64,000 nucleotides of DNA from Vandiemenella viatica (Eukaryota > Arthropoda > Insecta > Orthoptera > Morabidae). Location of the stretch: the NCBI GenBank assembly GCA_031002005.1, contig CM061920.1:116798095-116862094 (forward strand). Reading direction: 5' to 3'. Below are positions 1-10,081 of this stretch, piece by piece. Position 1 is the stretch's first letter. Each line of letters opens with the position of its first letter. Position numbers and translations under genes: made by a program. The notes below the pieces were generated by a model, which was given only the letters and a program-made list of their open reading frames with translations, had not been told where the DNA came from and did no database searches.

Positions 1-588
1 TTGGAGAGAGTGATGAGGGGATGTACGAGAGAAGTCAAGGAATTGGGTTACAAAACATTGGTCAGACCATTGCTCGAATATGGTAGTGTAGTATGGGACC
101 CTCATTTTACGTATCAAATACAGGAGTTGGAGAGGGTGCAAAAAAGGGCTGCTAGATTTGGAAATTATCGCAGAATGCAATCAGTGACGGATATGATAAA
201 GGAGCTGGAATGGGATTCATTGCAAGACAGGAGGAGGATGAGAAGGGTCATGGGGGTGTACAGGGCATATACTGGCGATGAGGCATGGAAAGATATTGCA
301 ATAGGTATGAAAAGTAGTGCATGGAAGGGAAAAGATGACCATGACCACAAGCTGGCACTCGATTTCAGGCACAAGGTTGTGGGAAGATTCTCTTTTTTAG
401 GAAAGGGTGTCAGGGATTTGAATGAGTTATCAAGAGAATGATGAATAATTTACAGAAGACTTTGAAAGAATTTGAAGATAAAATATTTAGAGGGCAAATG
501 TAGGTAGGTGCAGGATAGGGGGAAGATGGGTGTTTGGGGAAATTGCCACCGGAGCCTGTGCTCCATTGCAATTAAATTAAATTAAAAT
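1..588 (+). pseudogene. LINE-A copy 1: C-terminal tail of a non-LTR retrotransposon ORF2 plus 3' UTR
   Basis: The reading frame open to position 441 (146 codons) matches the region after the reverse transcriptase in jockey/CR1-type LINE polyproteins: 'LVRPLLEYGSVVWDP' followed by 'LERVQKRAARF' and a 'WDSLQDRRR' block. The window edge cuts off the 5' side, so no catalytic residues are visible. After the stop the sequence runs through a 3' UTR ending 'GGAGCCTGTGCTCCATTGC' and an ATTAA-repeat tail near 565-588. The same 3' end is seen inverted at 27345 and 40783, which defines the family used here as LINE-A. This is the only sense-strand copy in the window and it lies upstream of the carrier gene. 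Confidence 0.85.
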
Positions 589-594
589 ATTAAG

Positions 595-1265
595 CTGGGT
601 GCAGAAGATTCGTTTCACCTGCCTCTGTGTGAAGCTCTCACTGCCGCTAATATACAAGTTTCAACAGTCCAGAATGCAGTCCTGAAAACCATTTTGGAAG
701 AATTTTGCAACAGAAAAATATGAGATGAATTCACTTTAAGAAAGAATTACTTGCCTCAGCTGCAAGTGAAAACCACTGAAGAACTAGTGGACATTGCTGA
801 CCACTTCATCTGGTTAAGTGTAGATGAAACGACAGATGCCTGCGGCAGATACATAGCGTTGTTGTGGGCAAGCTCGCATGTGAGGGACGTAGTATACCCC
901 AAGTCATTATGTGCAGAGAATCTCCAATGATTTAACCAGTCTACTGTGGTAATTGCTGTAAGGGATGCATCAAAACTGTTGTGGCCAGGTCCAGAACACG
1001 AGGATAAATTGTCGTTGGTGACAGACAGTGCAGCTTATACGATAAAAGCAGGGGAGTGTTTGAAGGCATTCCATCTTCGAATGATCCATGTCACCTGTCT
1101 AGCTCATGGGCTGCACCAGGTAGCTGAAAAAAATCGGGAACAGCACCCTGTAGTTAAAGAGATAATTCCTTCAGTGAAGAAAATGTTCCTGAAAGCGCCA
1201 AGTCGAGTCGTTATTTTCAGGGAGAAGCTTCCATCGATACCCCTCCTTCCCGAGCCAGTAGTGAC
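595..1265 (+). pseudogene. CGBP1-like hAT transposase fossil, 5' part
   Basis: Translation in shifting frames gives a hAT-type transposase-like protein of the group annotated as CGG-triplet-repeat-binding-protein-1-like in animals. The clearest block is 946-1250 ('VTDSAAYTIKAG', 'MIHVTCLAHGLHQVAE', 'SVKKMFLKAPSR'). The upstream block (780-935) contains 'SVDETTDACGRY', the usual position of the first catalytic Asp. Stop codons and frame changes show that it is dead. The frame stops abruptly where another element is inserted at 1266, and the same protein resumes at 3157. Family assignment is from remembered homologues. Confidence 0.7.
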
Positions 1266-3148
1266 TAGGGATTGCAATCCAGCAAAGCGGGATCCCGCAA
1301 TCCCGCGGGATCCGGCATCATTAGACAGTCTGGCGGATCCCGCACAAAATTAAGCGGATCCGCAATCCGCAAAATCCGGCGGAAACGCGTGTCAGTCTGC
1401 GTGACTCGCTGCCCCACTCGGTCTCTGTCGGAATATTTTGCACTGTTTGCCTGTACCCTTCCAGTTGGAAATTGACTCATGTGAACAAGCGTTTGTTTTT
1501 GTCAACCTTCGTCATTCGTAAGTAAATAAATACACTTTTACGTATTCATCAAAACTTACGTTTGTTTCGAGTACACATTTCTGTAATTTGAGTTATGGTG
1601 CGTATTTAGTACGATTTTCTAACTATATAATTATTTTTAAGTGTCGCAAACGTTATCTGAACTACACGACCAAGCGTGATGGTGTAACGGCTAGCGTTCT
1701 GGCCTCGAATTCGGGAGGACGGCTGTTTGAATCCCCGTCCGGGCATCCAGATTTGGGTTTTGCATGGTTTCCCAAATCACTCCAGGCAAATGCCGGGATG
1801 CTTCCTTCAAGAGGTCATGACCGAATTCCTTCCCATTCCTTGCCCGTATCCTTTCCCGTCTCTAAAGACATCGCTGTTAGAGAGATGTTAAGCAGGTAAA
1901 AAAAAAAAAAAAAAAGAACTACACGGTTACAGCTTTTTATTCACGGTTTCATTATTCCCATTTTCTGTATTTGCAGATAAAGTAATTGTGACAATTTACT
2001 AATTTGCGGATGAAAATTTGATTATTCGTGATATGAAACTAATGTTATCGTAATTTTAACGATCGCGTACCTGTTTATTTAATAGCTATCAAATGGAAAT
2101 TGTATATCCTTTGACTTATTGTTGTTTTGGCCGCTGCCTCAATGCGTTTCTTTGACGAAAGCCACCTGCTTAGATGTGCCGCTTAGGCTTTCGATTAATC
2201 CCTCTTCTCCTTGTTATTATTTCGACTAAAGGTAAAAAAAGTTATAATGAAATTTTCACGGGTGTATCTACGAATGTGTTGTAGGAACACGATACTTCGA
2301 CGGCTGCCTCCGCCGTCTTCCTCACGTGTGTAATTTCGCGTGTTTGCAATGAAATCCGGAGATACAACCTATGAGGACTTCACTGCAATCATTCGTCGAG
2401 AAAGTCTCCTTTCTTACTAAAAATAATAATTTCCACTCTAAAAAACGTAGTTACGCCACATAAGTAAACCTGAAATACTTGACAGTTTACGTATTGGTGA
2501 ATAGTTTCTTTAATAACATTGAATCAAGTGTAATATCAATCAATGAATCAGGAGATATAATAATGAATCACGCAAAAAAGACCAAGTCTCATGTTTGTGC
2601 AGTGACAAAAAGTTATGAGATCTTGTTCTGAGCCAAGTCTACACTTTAAAGAGTATATTCACTTCACTTTGTGAAATGGAATGCTTTTCTTGGTGTTATG
2701 GAACGTTTATTTAGAATTAAGAAAAAAAAAAAAAAAAAAACTCTGGTAACTTGGCCATTAAGCAAACCATGTTTTTAAACTTACGTGATGTATTGTAAGG
2801 CACGTAATATGACCTAAGAATATTTTCCATTTTTATTATTTATTTAAAAATTGGTTTAGATTAAAACACAAAAATGTAAAACCTCGAAATACACTTAAGA
2901 CACGCTAAAAAGTTTTAATGTCATTTTTCCAATCAAAATATTGTTAACTGTTAATTTTTATCATTTAACATTAAAATTATTTATTTAATTTAATTATTAT
3001 TTAATTTATTAACGTTTTAAGTAACTATGTTTTAAATATATGCGTTAAAAAACTGTTTGTAACAATCCCGCACGGATCCCGCGGGATTGGCGCAAAATCC
3101 CGCGCGGATCCCGCGGGATTGAAAACACTGCGGGATTGCCAGTCCTTA
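1266..3148. mobile_element. Non-autonomous hAT-type element, 1.88 kb, 8-bp TSD
   Basis: The element is bounded by the direct repeat GTAGTGAC (1258-1265 and 3149-3156), an 8-bp TSD as expected for hAT transposition. The ends are imperfect inverted repeats: left TAGGGATTGCAATCC, right (reversed) TAAGGACTGGCAATCC. Both subterminal regions are rich in GGATCCCGC/CGGGATT motifs in both orientations (1285-1375 and 3065-3135), which probably act as transposase-binding repeats. The interior is AT-rich, has no supportable ORF, carries an A-run at 2721-2740, and holds a SINE at 1669-1915. It splits the CGBP1-like fossil cleanly, so it is younger than that gene. Confidence 0.85.
1669..1915 (+). mobile_element. 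SINE-1 copy (tRNA-derived), full length with 10-bp TSD
   Basis: A pol III A box (TGGTGTAACGG, 1680-1690) and B box (GTTTGAATCCC, 1725-1735) sit at tRNA-like spacing. They are followed by the family core 'ATTTGGGTTTT...CCAAATCACTCCAGG' and an A-tail at 1899-1915. The TSD GAACTACACG is readable on both sides (1659-1668 and 1916-1925). Other copies of this family are at 26340, 36051 (reverse), 54283 (partial) and 62881. An apparent 103-codon ORF across it is not coding. Confidence 0.92.
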
Positions 3149-3156
3149 GTAGTGAC

Positions 3157-3760
3157 ACGATGGGGGACCTGGCTCTCAGCCGCAGTATATTATGCAGAAA
3201 GCTATGAGAGCATCACGGAGGTCATCGAATCATTAGATGGAAGCGAAGCTATGCTATAGTAAATGCATAGAAAGTGTTGCACTCAGTACCAGCTGTACAG
3301 GAGTTGAAATATATAAAGGCAAATTTTTACAACCCAGAATTTTCAATAAAGAATTTTGAAGAAGGTACTCTACCGTTGACGGAAGCACTTCAAATCATCC
3401 AAGAAGTGAGGGCCAAAGTGACTCCTGGACCAGTTGGGTGTCTATAGCTCAGAAGCAGGAGTCTGTTTTAGCCCGCAGTCCAGATTTCAAGAGGATTAGA
3501 CCACTGTGGTCTAAAGAAACAAGAATATTGCCTTGGAATCATAAGGAAATCGCTGATACAAAGTTCACACCTCTGGCTACATGTGACGTAAAGCGTAGTT
3601 TTTTCGCATTCAAGAGAATTTGAACGGTAAAAAGAGAAGGATTTGCTCCTGAAAATCTGTCAAATATTTCATTGTTCAGTGTCATATTAGAAGTTTTAAA
3701 TGAGTTGTTTACCATACACAATATAGACGAAGTATTTTGAACATAATATTGGTTTATTTT
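3157..3760 (+). pseudogene. CGBP1-like hAT transposase fossil, 3' part
   Basis: This continues the protein interrupted at 1265: 'TRWGTWLSAAVYYAE' follows directly after one copy of the TSD. A later block (3545-3625) reads 'FTPLATCDVKRSF', equivalent to the hAT C-terminal dimerisation region (usual form 'P.TSCDVERSFS'). There are several internal stops. With the 5' part it gives a gene of ordinary hAT length once the inserted element is removed. After about 3760 no homology is visible. Confidence 0.65.
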
Positions 3761-4089
3761 GCATATTTTAATGTGATCGAGCAATGACATGTTAGAAGGT
3801 TTTAAGGAGTTCTTGACATTGTATTGTAAAGTCAACAATATTTTTAACACTATGGCAGTATATATTGCGTGTTTTAAAATTTATTTTCCTTAAAAACGTG
3901 TAAGTTCCTAAATCAGAATTTAAAAACCTATAAAAGCCTAAACGTGAGTTGAATAAACCTAAATTTGTTTTTTAAGAGCCTAAAACCCGGGGCTTAGTTA
4001 TGAGTCTTTCCTTAAGTATGCTTATTTCCTGACGCAAGCAGGTAAGAGTCGATGTTATATTTTACGCATAAGCCAGTTGTAGGTTCGAC
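3761..4089. other. Non-coding, nothing identified
   Basis: AT-rich sequence downstream of the hAT fossil. Around 3890-3990 there are repeated short 'CCTAAA'-like motifs (cctaaatc, cctataaa, cctaaacg, cctaaatt, cctaaaac) that may be subterminal repeats of the fossil hAT element. No matching left terminus was found. Confidence 0.4.
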
Positions 4090-4185
4090 TTGATTAAAAT
4101 AAATGCAAAAAATAATAATTGGAAAACCTAGACTCGGAACCGAGGACCACGCGTTTACAGGACTAGAAGGTTAGCCACAAGCTAA
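4090..4185 (-). mobile_element. SINE-2-like tRNA-derived fragment
   Basis: Read on the minus strand, GTGGCTAACCTT (A-box-like) is followed about 35 nt later by GGTTCCGAGTC (B-box-like). A tail of the form 'TTCCAATTATTATTTTTT' comes next. The tail resembles that of the element at 44860, suggesting a second tRNA-headed SINE family distinct from SINE-1. No TSD was found. Confidence 0.4.
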
Positions 4186-5399
4186 CGGAGCTCATGTTCA
4201 CAGACGGCTCGTGCAAGTGTGTAAACAACCCTATCCTGCCTCGGAAGTCAGTTGCATTCATCTGGCATTAGACAATTATCCGAAATAATCTCTTTATAAT
4301 CGTTTCAATAGTTTTGTAAACTAAAAAATTCTTGATCTTTGAACATTTACACCCACTTGTCTGACCACACACCTCATTATGTGTTGCATTATTGCAACTA
4401 ATTAGCCACATCAATATATAAATAAATATCGTTATAGTTTTACCCTAATCATTTGGAATAAAATGTATAACTGAACCTCATTTTTACTGCGCTTTATTGC
4501 AATCTTGTTAATTACAACTTAAACGATATGTTTCACGATCTGAATTTAAGAAAAGTCCGGTTGAGGTATGGTCGGCGATATCTTGCCGAATATTGCAGTC
4601 AATCCAGGGACAGGAAAATGCGTTACTTGTCTCGGGATCGGTCAGTAGCCTTTTACTGAAATGTGGGGAAAGATAGATGAACTACCCTGCCAAGAATAAT
4701 CGTCAATGGGAGGGCGGAGTCTTCCTGCTTTGTTCTAGGCTTGACTTAAGGAAATGAATAACAGATGGCGCTGAGTTGAATACGCGCAATGATGCCACAT
4801 TGTTCGAAATAAGGGACTTCGACTCAGGCGCCCACAGTCAATTTTTTTTGCCAAAGAGTGTACATTGAATTGAGAGCATTCCTCTGCAGATCAACATTCA
4901 TCTTTTTTCAATTAGTATTCTCAAGAAAACTGAATTTAAACAAGAAGTCGACACATAAATTTTGAACAAGCACCGTTCCTTGTTTACAGTGAAAATACAT
5001 TGCATTCAAGAATAAAATAGCATGAAACTCTGCCTTAATTATAATTGTTTTAATTTTACTCATTTTTGGTGTTTATATTATTGCCGTTGCTTTCGAAATA
5101 CTGGAAGCTCTTCATTACTTTAACTGACATATTACTCTTTTGTTACATGTGTTGTTACATACTGTGTAATTACGATTTGGAAGAGGTCACAGTCAAATTA
5201 GTTTTCGGATATAGTGAGCAATTAAGAGATAGGCATTCGTGTGTTTTAATGTTTGCTAACGCAATCTCACCTATCTTTGTGTCACACCTTAACTTTAGAT
5301 ATTTCTCTTTACGGGATCTCGTCAGTTGTCACTTGACAGCTGATGAGATCATTACGAAGAAATAATATAATTAAATTTCATAATTTGTCGATTTAAAGG
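4186..5399. promoter_or_regulatory. Upstream flank / presumed 5' UTR and promoter region of the carrier gene
   Basis: There is no supportable coding sequence and no recognised repeat. The stretch 4560-4850 is less AT-rich than its surroundings and has scattered CpGs. It is the best guess for the promoter of the SLC25A35-like gene that starts at 5400, but no TATA box or initiator can be defended. A 5' UTR intron cannot be excluded. Confidence 0.3.
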
Positions 5400-5780
5400 A
5401 TGGAATTTCTAATAGGTGGCGTAGCTGCGATAGGAGCTGGTTTTTTCACCAATCCTTTGGAAGTAATAAAAACTCGTTTGCAGCTGCAAGGTGAACTTAA
5501 GGCCCGTGGTTTGTACACTGTTCACTACAAGAATTTCTTCCACGCGTTTTATACTGTTGCGAAAGCAGATGGGATCCTAGCGCTGCAGAAGGGACTTGTT
5601 CCTGCACTGTGGTATCAACTTTTTCTCAACGGAGTGAGGTTAGGAACGTACCAGTTCGCAGAAGAAAGGGGATGGACACAAGTATCAGGCCATTCTCAGC
5701 AGGTATCACCCACGAAATGTGTAGTTGTCGGTGCCATCGCGGGTTGTATGGGAGCATTCAGTGGAAGTCCGTTTTATTTG
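5400..5780 (+). CDS. SLC25A35: Mitochondrial carrier, SLC25A34/35 type, exon 1 (residues 1-127 of 310)
   Basis: This is the first exon of a mitochondrial inner-membrane solute carrier. Joining 5400-5780, 43764-43982, 56276-56390 and 56474-56691 gives an uninterrupted 310-residue protein close to the family's ~300, with three tandem carrier repeats. Exon 1 holds repeat 1: the signature P19-L-E21-V-I-K24 followed by 'TRLQLQGEL', and the 'ALQKGL.PAL' matrix segment. It also holds the start of repeat 2 (P124-F-Y). Tyr at the acidic position of repeat 2 is, as I recall, normal for SLC25A34/35. ATG 5400 is chosen because 'MEFLIGGVAAIGAG' aligns with the family N-terminus. The exon ends in TTG|GTAGGT, phase 0; 'GTAG|GTAAAA' four bases on looks stronger but would break the frame. 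The transported substrate is not established. Confidence 0.93.
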
Positions 5781-5861
5781 GTAGGTAAAATATTTGTTTT
5801 ACTACATGTTTTAACTTTAATCGACTTTATTCCATCTGTGTTATTAAAATATAAACATTTT

Positions 5862-6138
5862 GGGATTACTGGAGATCGCGATTCCGCCAGGAGTTGTCTT
5901 CATAATACTGCAGTGGTCAAACGCTAGACTCCACTATAAATTCTTCCCTAAGTACATTTAACGGTTTCATACTGGTCCAGGCTGTATTACAACCTAATTT
6001 GTGCTTGAAAATAATGGTCCAGGCTGTATTACAACGGAATTACTGCTTGATAATAATACGTCTTGCGACTGACTACATCAGTATTCCAACGATATTACTA
6101 TATGTTGTTGTAGCGGAATCGCGATCTCCAGTAGACCC
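5862..6138. mobile_element. 277-bp MITE with ~25-bp terminal inverted repeats
   Basis: The termini GGGATTACTGGAGATCGCGA and, reversed, GGGTCTACTGGAGATCGCGA contain a perfect 19-bp match running on through TTCCGC (5868-5886 against 6113-6131). The flanks AACATTTT and AACATATT (5854-5861, 6139-6146) look like an 8-bp TSD with one change. Inside, a 21-bp word beginning TGGTCCAGGCTG occurs twice in direct orientation (5973-5993 and 6015-6035). It has no coding capacity and lies only 81 bp after exon 1. Confidence 0.8.
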
Positions 6139-6164
6139 AACATATTTTACAGATCATAGGATCT

Positions 6165-7600
6165 CTACACTCTCGTTTTTCCCCCATTTCTTTTTACCCT
6201 TACTTTTTCCCTTTACTTTTTCCCTTTACTAATTTCACATTTAAATTTTCTTAGCATGTTTTTACAAATTGTTCATCATTTCTCTTGGTAATCTATTCCA
6301 AACCCTGTCACCCTTATCTACAAAAGATAATCTACCCAGACCATTATGCCTAAAATTGAGTACCAGTTTGTGGTTATGGTCATTATTTCCCTTCCATACA
6401 CCCCTCTAAATCTCCACCAGTATATTTCATGCCTCATCATCAATATGTGCCTTGTACACTCGCTCAACTCTCTTACCCTTCTCCTGTCTTCCAATGGATC
6501 CCATTTCAGATCCTTCGTCAGATCAGTTACTAATAGTGTTCTGCAGTAATTTACAAGAGACAAATCTAGCAGCTCTTCTTTGCATACCCTCCAGCTCCTG
6601 TACTATTTGATACCCAAAATATAGGTTCCAAACAACACTACCTAGGGAGCGTGCATAAACCACGTAGCTCCATTTTGGCCTTGTGTGAGCTCCCCCATGT
6701 AGCCCTACGTGGCTTTTGCCTCTTACTTCCCCCACGTAGCATGTAGCTTTTTTCCCTGTTGATTCCAGAAGACATTTTGTTCTGTTTTCTCCTGTCAGAC
6801 TATTGTAAGTTACATATGGAGATAATTAAATGAAGGAAATAAATATTCACATGCTGTTGTGTGTTCTGTTCCTCATTTTAACTGAGAAAAGTGTTATCAA
6901 AGGAAAGCTACGTGGCCTGACTCGGAATCCCCCCCTCCTCCCACATAGCCCAGCGTAGCCTTCCAGCCAACCCCTCACCCCACCTCCCAACCTGACCGAG
7001 CCACGTAGTTTGTGCACGTTCCCCTATTCAAACAATGGTCTGACCAAAGTTTTGTAACCCAATTCCCTTACTTCTCTGGTACTTCCCCTCTTTGCTCTCT
7101 CCCACAAGTGAAGGATTTCGAAACCTTTTCCTTCTACCTGTTCAATGTGCCCTGTTCAGTTGAGTTTCATATCAAATGTTATGTAAAGGTATTTATATTT
7201 CAAGTCTTCAACTACCAATTATTTCCCCACCTTATGATCATAATCACTCTTTCGATTTTTATCTGCGTCCCTTGTAAGATGAGTCGTCTTTGCATTTATC
7301 TTCATCCCATGTTGATCTAACCAGCTAGATATCCTGTTCAGATCACCCTGCAGCTGTTCACAATCTTCTACCGTTTTGATCTTGATATATAGTATTATGT
7401 CATCTTCAAACAACCTAACTTCTGATAATAATTCACCAACACAATCATTCATTAGAATGAGCAATGTCAATGGTCCCAATATGTTATCATTTAACACTCC
7501 CATTTTCACTTCCACTTCCTTTGATACGGAATTCCCTTTCTACCTTTTAAGAATTCTTTTGCCCGGAAATTATTTTTTTATCCACTCCTATGTACATTAT
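6165..7600 (-). pseudogene. LINE-A copy 2, antisense, broken by a MITE
   Basis: Minus-strand fragments match LINE-A: 7515-7219 includes the reverse-transcriptase catalytic box, here 'LFEDDIILY' instead of FADD, and the 'LQGDLNRISSWLDQHGMKINAK' neighbourhood; 6735-6318 covers the C-terminal tail ('YQIVQELEGMQRRAARF', 'WDPLEDRRR'). The order and the 3' UTR agree with copy 5. Stops, frameshifts and the mutated active site show that it is inactive. Removing the insertion at 6645-7023 restores continuity with copy 5. Confidence 0.8.
6645..7023. mobile_element. 379-bp PIF/Harbinger-like MITE inside LINE-A copy 2
   Basis: The termini GGGAGCGTGCATAAACCACG and, reversed, GGGGAACGTGCACAAACTACG form an imperfect inverted repeat. 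CTA flanks both sides (6642-6644, 7024-7026). The LINE sequence on the two sides joins into the uninterrupted form seen at 41280-41300, so the 3-bp TSD is well supported. A 3-bp TSD and GGG-starting termini fit PIF/Harbinger; with no transposase inside, the superfamily is an inference. Confidence 0.72.
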
Positions 7601-8772
7601 GATAGCAAATTGTTACCACATAGGTGTATACCATTCTATTTACCTAGTTCAGCCGCAGATTCCTCATCAAGTTTTCATGTGTGGTTCAACTACTTTTTAC
7701 AGCTTGGTGCTCCATTTGATGCATTATTTGGGTTAGTTACTTTTACAATTAAAAGAAAACACACAACCATGAAAGATTCAATCTCATCAAGTTAGTGTTT
7801 ATCTGTCACTGTATTTGGTAAACTTTAGTATTCTAAGGTCTATTCATTCGGTAATAAATATCCTTTCTTCCAGTTTGTTGTAGTCATATTTCAACATTTG
7901 GTAACTGAACATCTCCAAAAAGGTTATGAAAACAATATGAAGAACTTGGAAGCAATGTATCAGTTAATGTGTCAGTTCAGTTGACATGATATTAAACATT
8001 ATCCATGTACAGCACAATGTCTTACATATTGTTCAATATATCAAACTATTTTTATACACTCCCAAACCTAATTCACAAATGATCAATATTACTGTGCAAC
8101 TGTGAATATTGATCTTTTAAAGACCAGTTGGGAATGTCACAATACCTGCATAAGTGTTGCATAGCTTGACCACTTTAACTCTTCCCAGGTAGTTTTTCGG
8201 TCTGTTAATTTTAAGTCCAAGAATCGTATATAGAACAGGCTACAAATTATATGGGATTAGTAACAACGATGTAAAATCTTGTGTGAATTGTAAAAAGTTG
8301 TGTAGGGCATAAGCTACTTCACAATCAATTAATAATAATTTGTACAAACAAAGAGTAACTGAATGACAATTAACTGTGTGAAAGGTGTACATATGGAAAT
8401 TCATCAGTTTGGAGATGAGGCATATTTTTAGCTGAACGGAATAGAGCCTAATGACATGCTCGGAAAAAAACTTGTATATTAAAATATAAGACTCAAAATG
8501 AGTGAATGAGTGAGTATGTTGTATTCCTGAAGGGAGGAAATGAAACAGCATGAAAAGTAGGATGAAATTTGGAGCATAGGGAAGAAAGGGGTGGAACACA
8601 GTCTCATATTGAGGCCAGAATGGTGTCTGGTATTTAGATTCAGAGGAACTTCTGCTTACATGAAGGTATAGAACAAACTGTGAAAAAGGAATTAAATTAT
8701 AGTATATGCTGCAACAGGATAGTCAGGATTTTAGGTGGATAGTACTAGCCCATTCATCCTAGTGGATAACTA
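7601..8772. other. Intronic, no feature identified
   Basis: AT-rich unique-looking sequence. ORFs here are short and match nothing I know. No repeat structure was seen. Confidence 0.5.
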
Positions 8773-9064
8773 AGGGGGCGTCCATTAATTACGCGAGGTG
8801 TTATTCTGAACTCCCCCCTTCCCTTCGTGAAATTTGGTCCTCGTCCCCCTCTGGTGGGATTTGGTCGGACACAAACCCCCCCTCCCCCTACAAATGGACC
8901 TCACTACTTTTTGAGATTTTTAGCTCTACTATTCTACAAGAATTTCAAAACCTTACGCGACATTTCCGTTGACCCCCCCCCCCCTTCCCCTTGGTGAGGT
9001 TTCGTGAGATTTCACCGGACACCCTCCCTCCCTATTTCTCCTCACGTAATTAATGGATGCCCCA
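8773..9064. mobile_element. ~290-bp MITE with terminal inverted repeats
   Basis: Left end GGGGGCGTCCATTAATTACG and right end, reversed, ATGGGGCATCCATTAATTAC followed by GTGAGG form a ~26-bp inverted repeat. Just inside each end there are runs of C on the plus strand (8809-8895, 8972-9032). There is no coding capacity. A TSD could not be fixed (TAA/ATAA flanks). Superfamily not assigned. Confidence 0.7.
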
Positions 9065-9989
9065 TAATTGGTACTCGGACCCATGTATGAAGTAGAGAAT
9101 TTGTTTTTGTGGCAAGGAAGTTGAAAAATGAAATTGAAAGATTCATGGGTGACATGGCCTACAGTGGGAAAGGTATTTCCAATAATTGAGTTGGTGAAGG
9201 TGGTGGCGGTGGCTGGTTGCATGATACCAGCATGGTCTATTGCAAAAGAGGGTTTATGAAACTGTTTGACTGAATACAGAGATTTTATGATAATGACAAC
9301 GAAACTGGTGTTAGACAATGATAATAAAGAAAGATGGGGACAGTAAACCCATCATTTGTCACAAATAAAGGCAGGAGGGTCACAATGATCGCATTGTACA
9401 ATAGTTCTGTAAAAATCTTAGTGATGTTAGAGGTGAGGCACATGACAAGAGGATCAGATTTGACACACCTCCAATATGATTATGGTTTTTAACGAAATAT
9501 TGTTAAACGTGTTTTTGTTTTTATGTTTGTCGCGGCCTTCCTGCCTTTTGTCTGTGGTGAGTGACTGGTTTACTTTCCCTGTCCTTCCATAACATGAATC
9601 CAGATATTGATATTTATGGACCAGACACAAGTTGAGAATTGAATTCTACTGAATCAATTTCTGTGAGGGGTGATCAGAAGGAATCTCATTCCAGAACAGG
9701 AGTGCAGGAATTCATAACCAGGTCATAGAATATGGTTAATGGATTGAAGGACGGGAAAGAACTGTGAGTCTGTGGCTGATCCTAGCAAATGTATGGTGGC
9801 TGTGCCAACGCAGATAACACATGAGAAAATTGCGTAGATACTATATCATATGAATAAAAGCAAAAGTTTTTGACATTGTTGGCTGGGAGGTTCCAAAGGA
9901 TCTTCCACTGTCTGCATACTGAGTTTTGAATTGCATAACCTATATTTTAATATGGAATCCAAGCCATGGAATTCCTGGCATGTCTCATG
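9065..9989. other. Intronic; contains a short PLE-tail-like stretch
   Basis: No gene. Around 9510-9595 a run resembles the terminal region of the PLE at 40642-40720 (a GTTTGT-rich start, a GCCTTCCTGCC-like block, TCTGTGGTGAGTG, then CCTGTCCTTCC). It is probably a remnant of a related Penelope-like terminal repeat. The rest is unremarkable. Confidence 0.35.
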
Positions 9990-10081
9990 TGATCAAATAA
10001 AACTCTTAAAAATTCCTGTTCTCCCTGGGATTTGAAGCTGGGACTGGACCCCGAACATTTGAAAGCACTGAGCCACCAGAC
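9990..10081 (-). mobile_element. SINE-3-like tRNA head, split by a hAT insertion
   Basis: On the minus strand TGGCTCAGTGC is a near-perfect A box, followed by GCTTCAAATCCC, a plausible B box, and 'GGAACAGGAATTTTTAAG'-like downstream sequence. The 5' few bases continue on the far side of the hAT element (from 12127), because the TSD CACCAGAC falls just upstream of the A box. This is a different tRNA head from SINE-1 and SINE-2. Confidence 0.45.

Noticed and set aside
5066..5365. 99-codon ORF just upstream of the carrier
   Set aside because: It begins at a non-ATG codon, is hydrophobic from T-rich sequence, and is not in frame with the carrier; carriers have no such presequence.
10020..10081. 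A functional tRNA gene on the minus strand
   Set aside because: A and B boxes are present, but the sequence does not fold into a full cloverleaf that I can draw, lacks an acceptor stem, and continues into SINE-like sequence.
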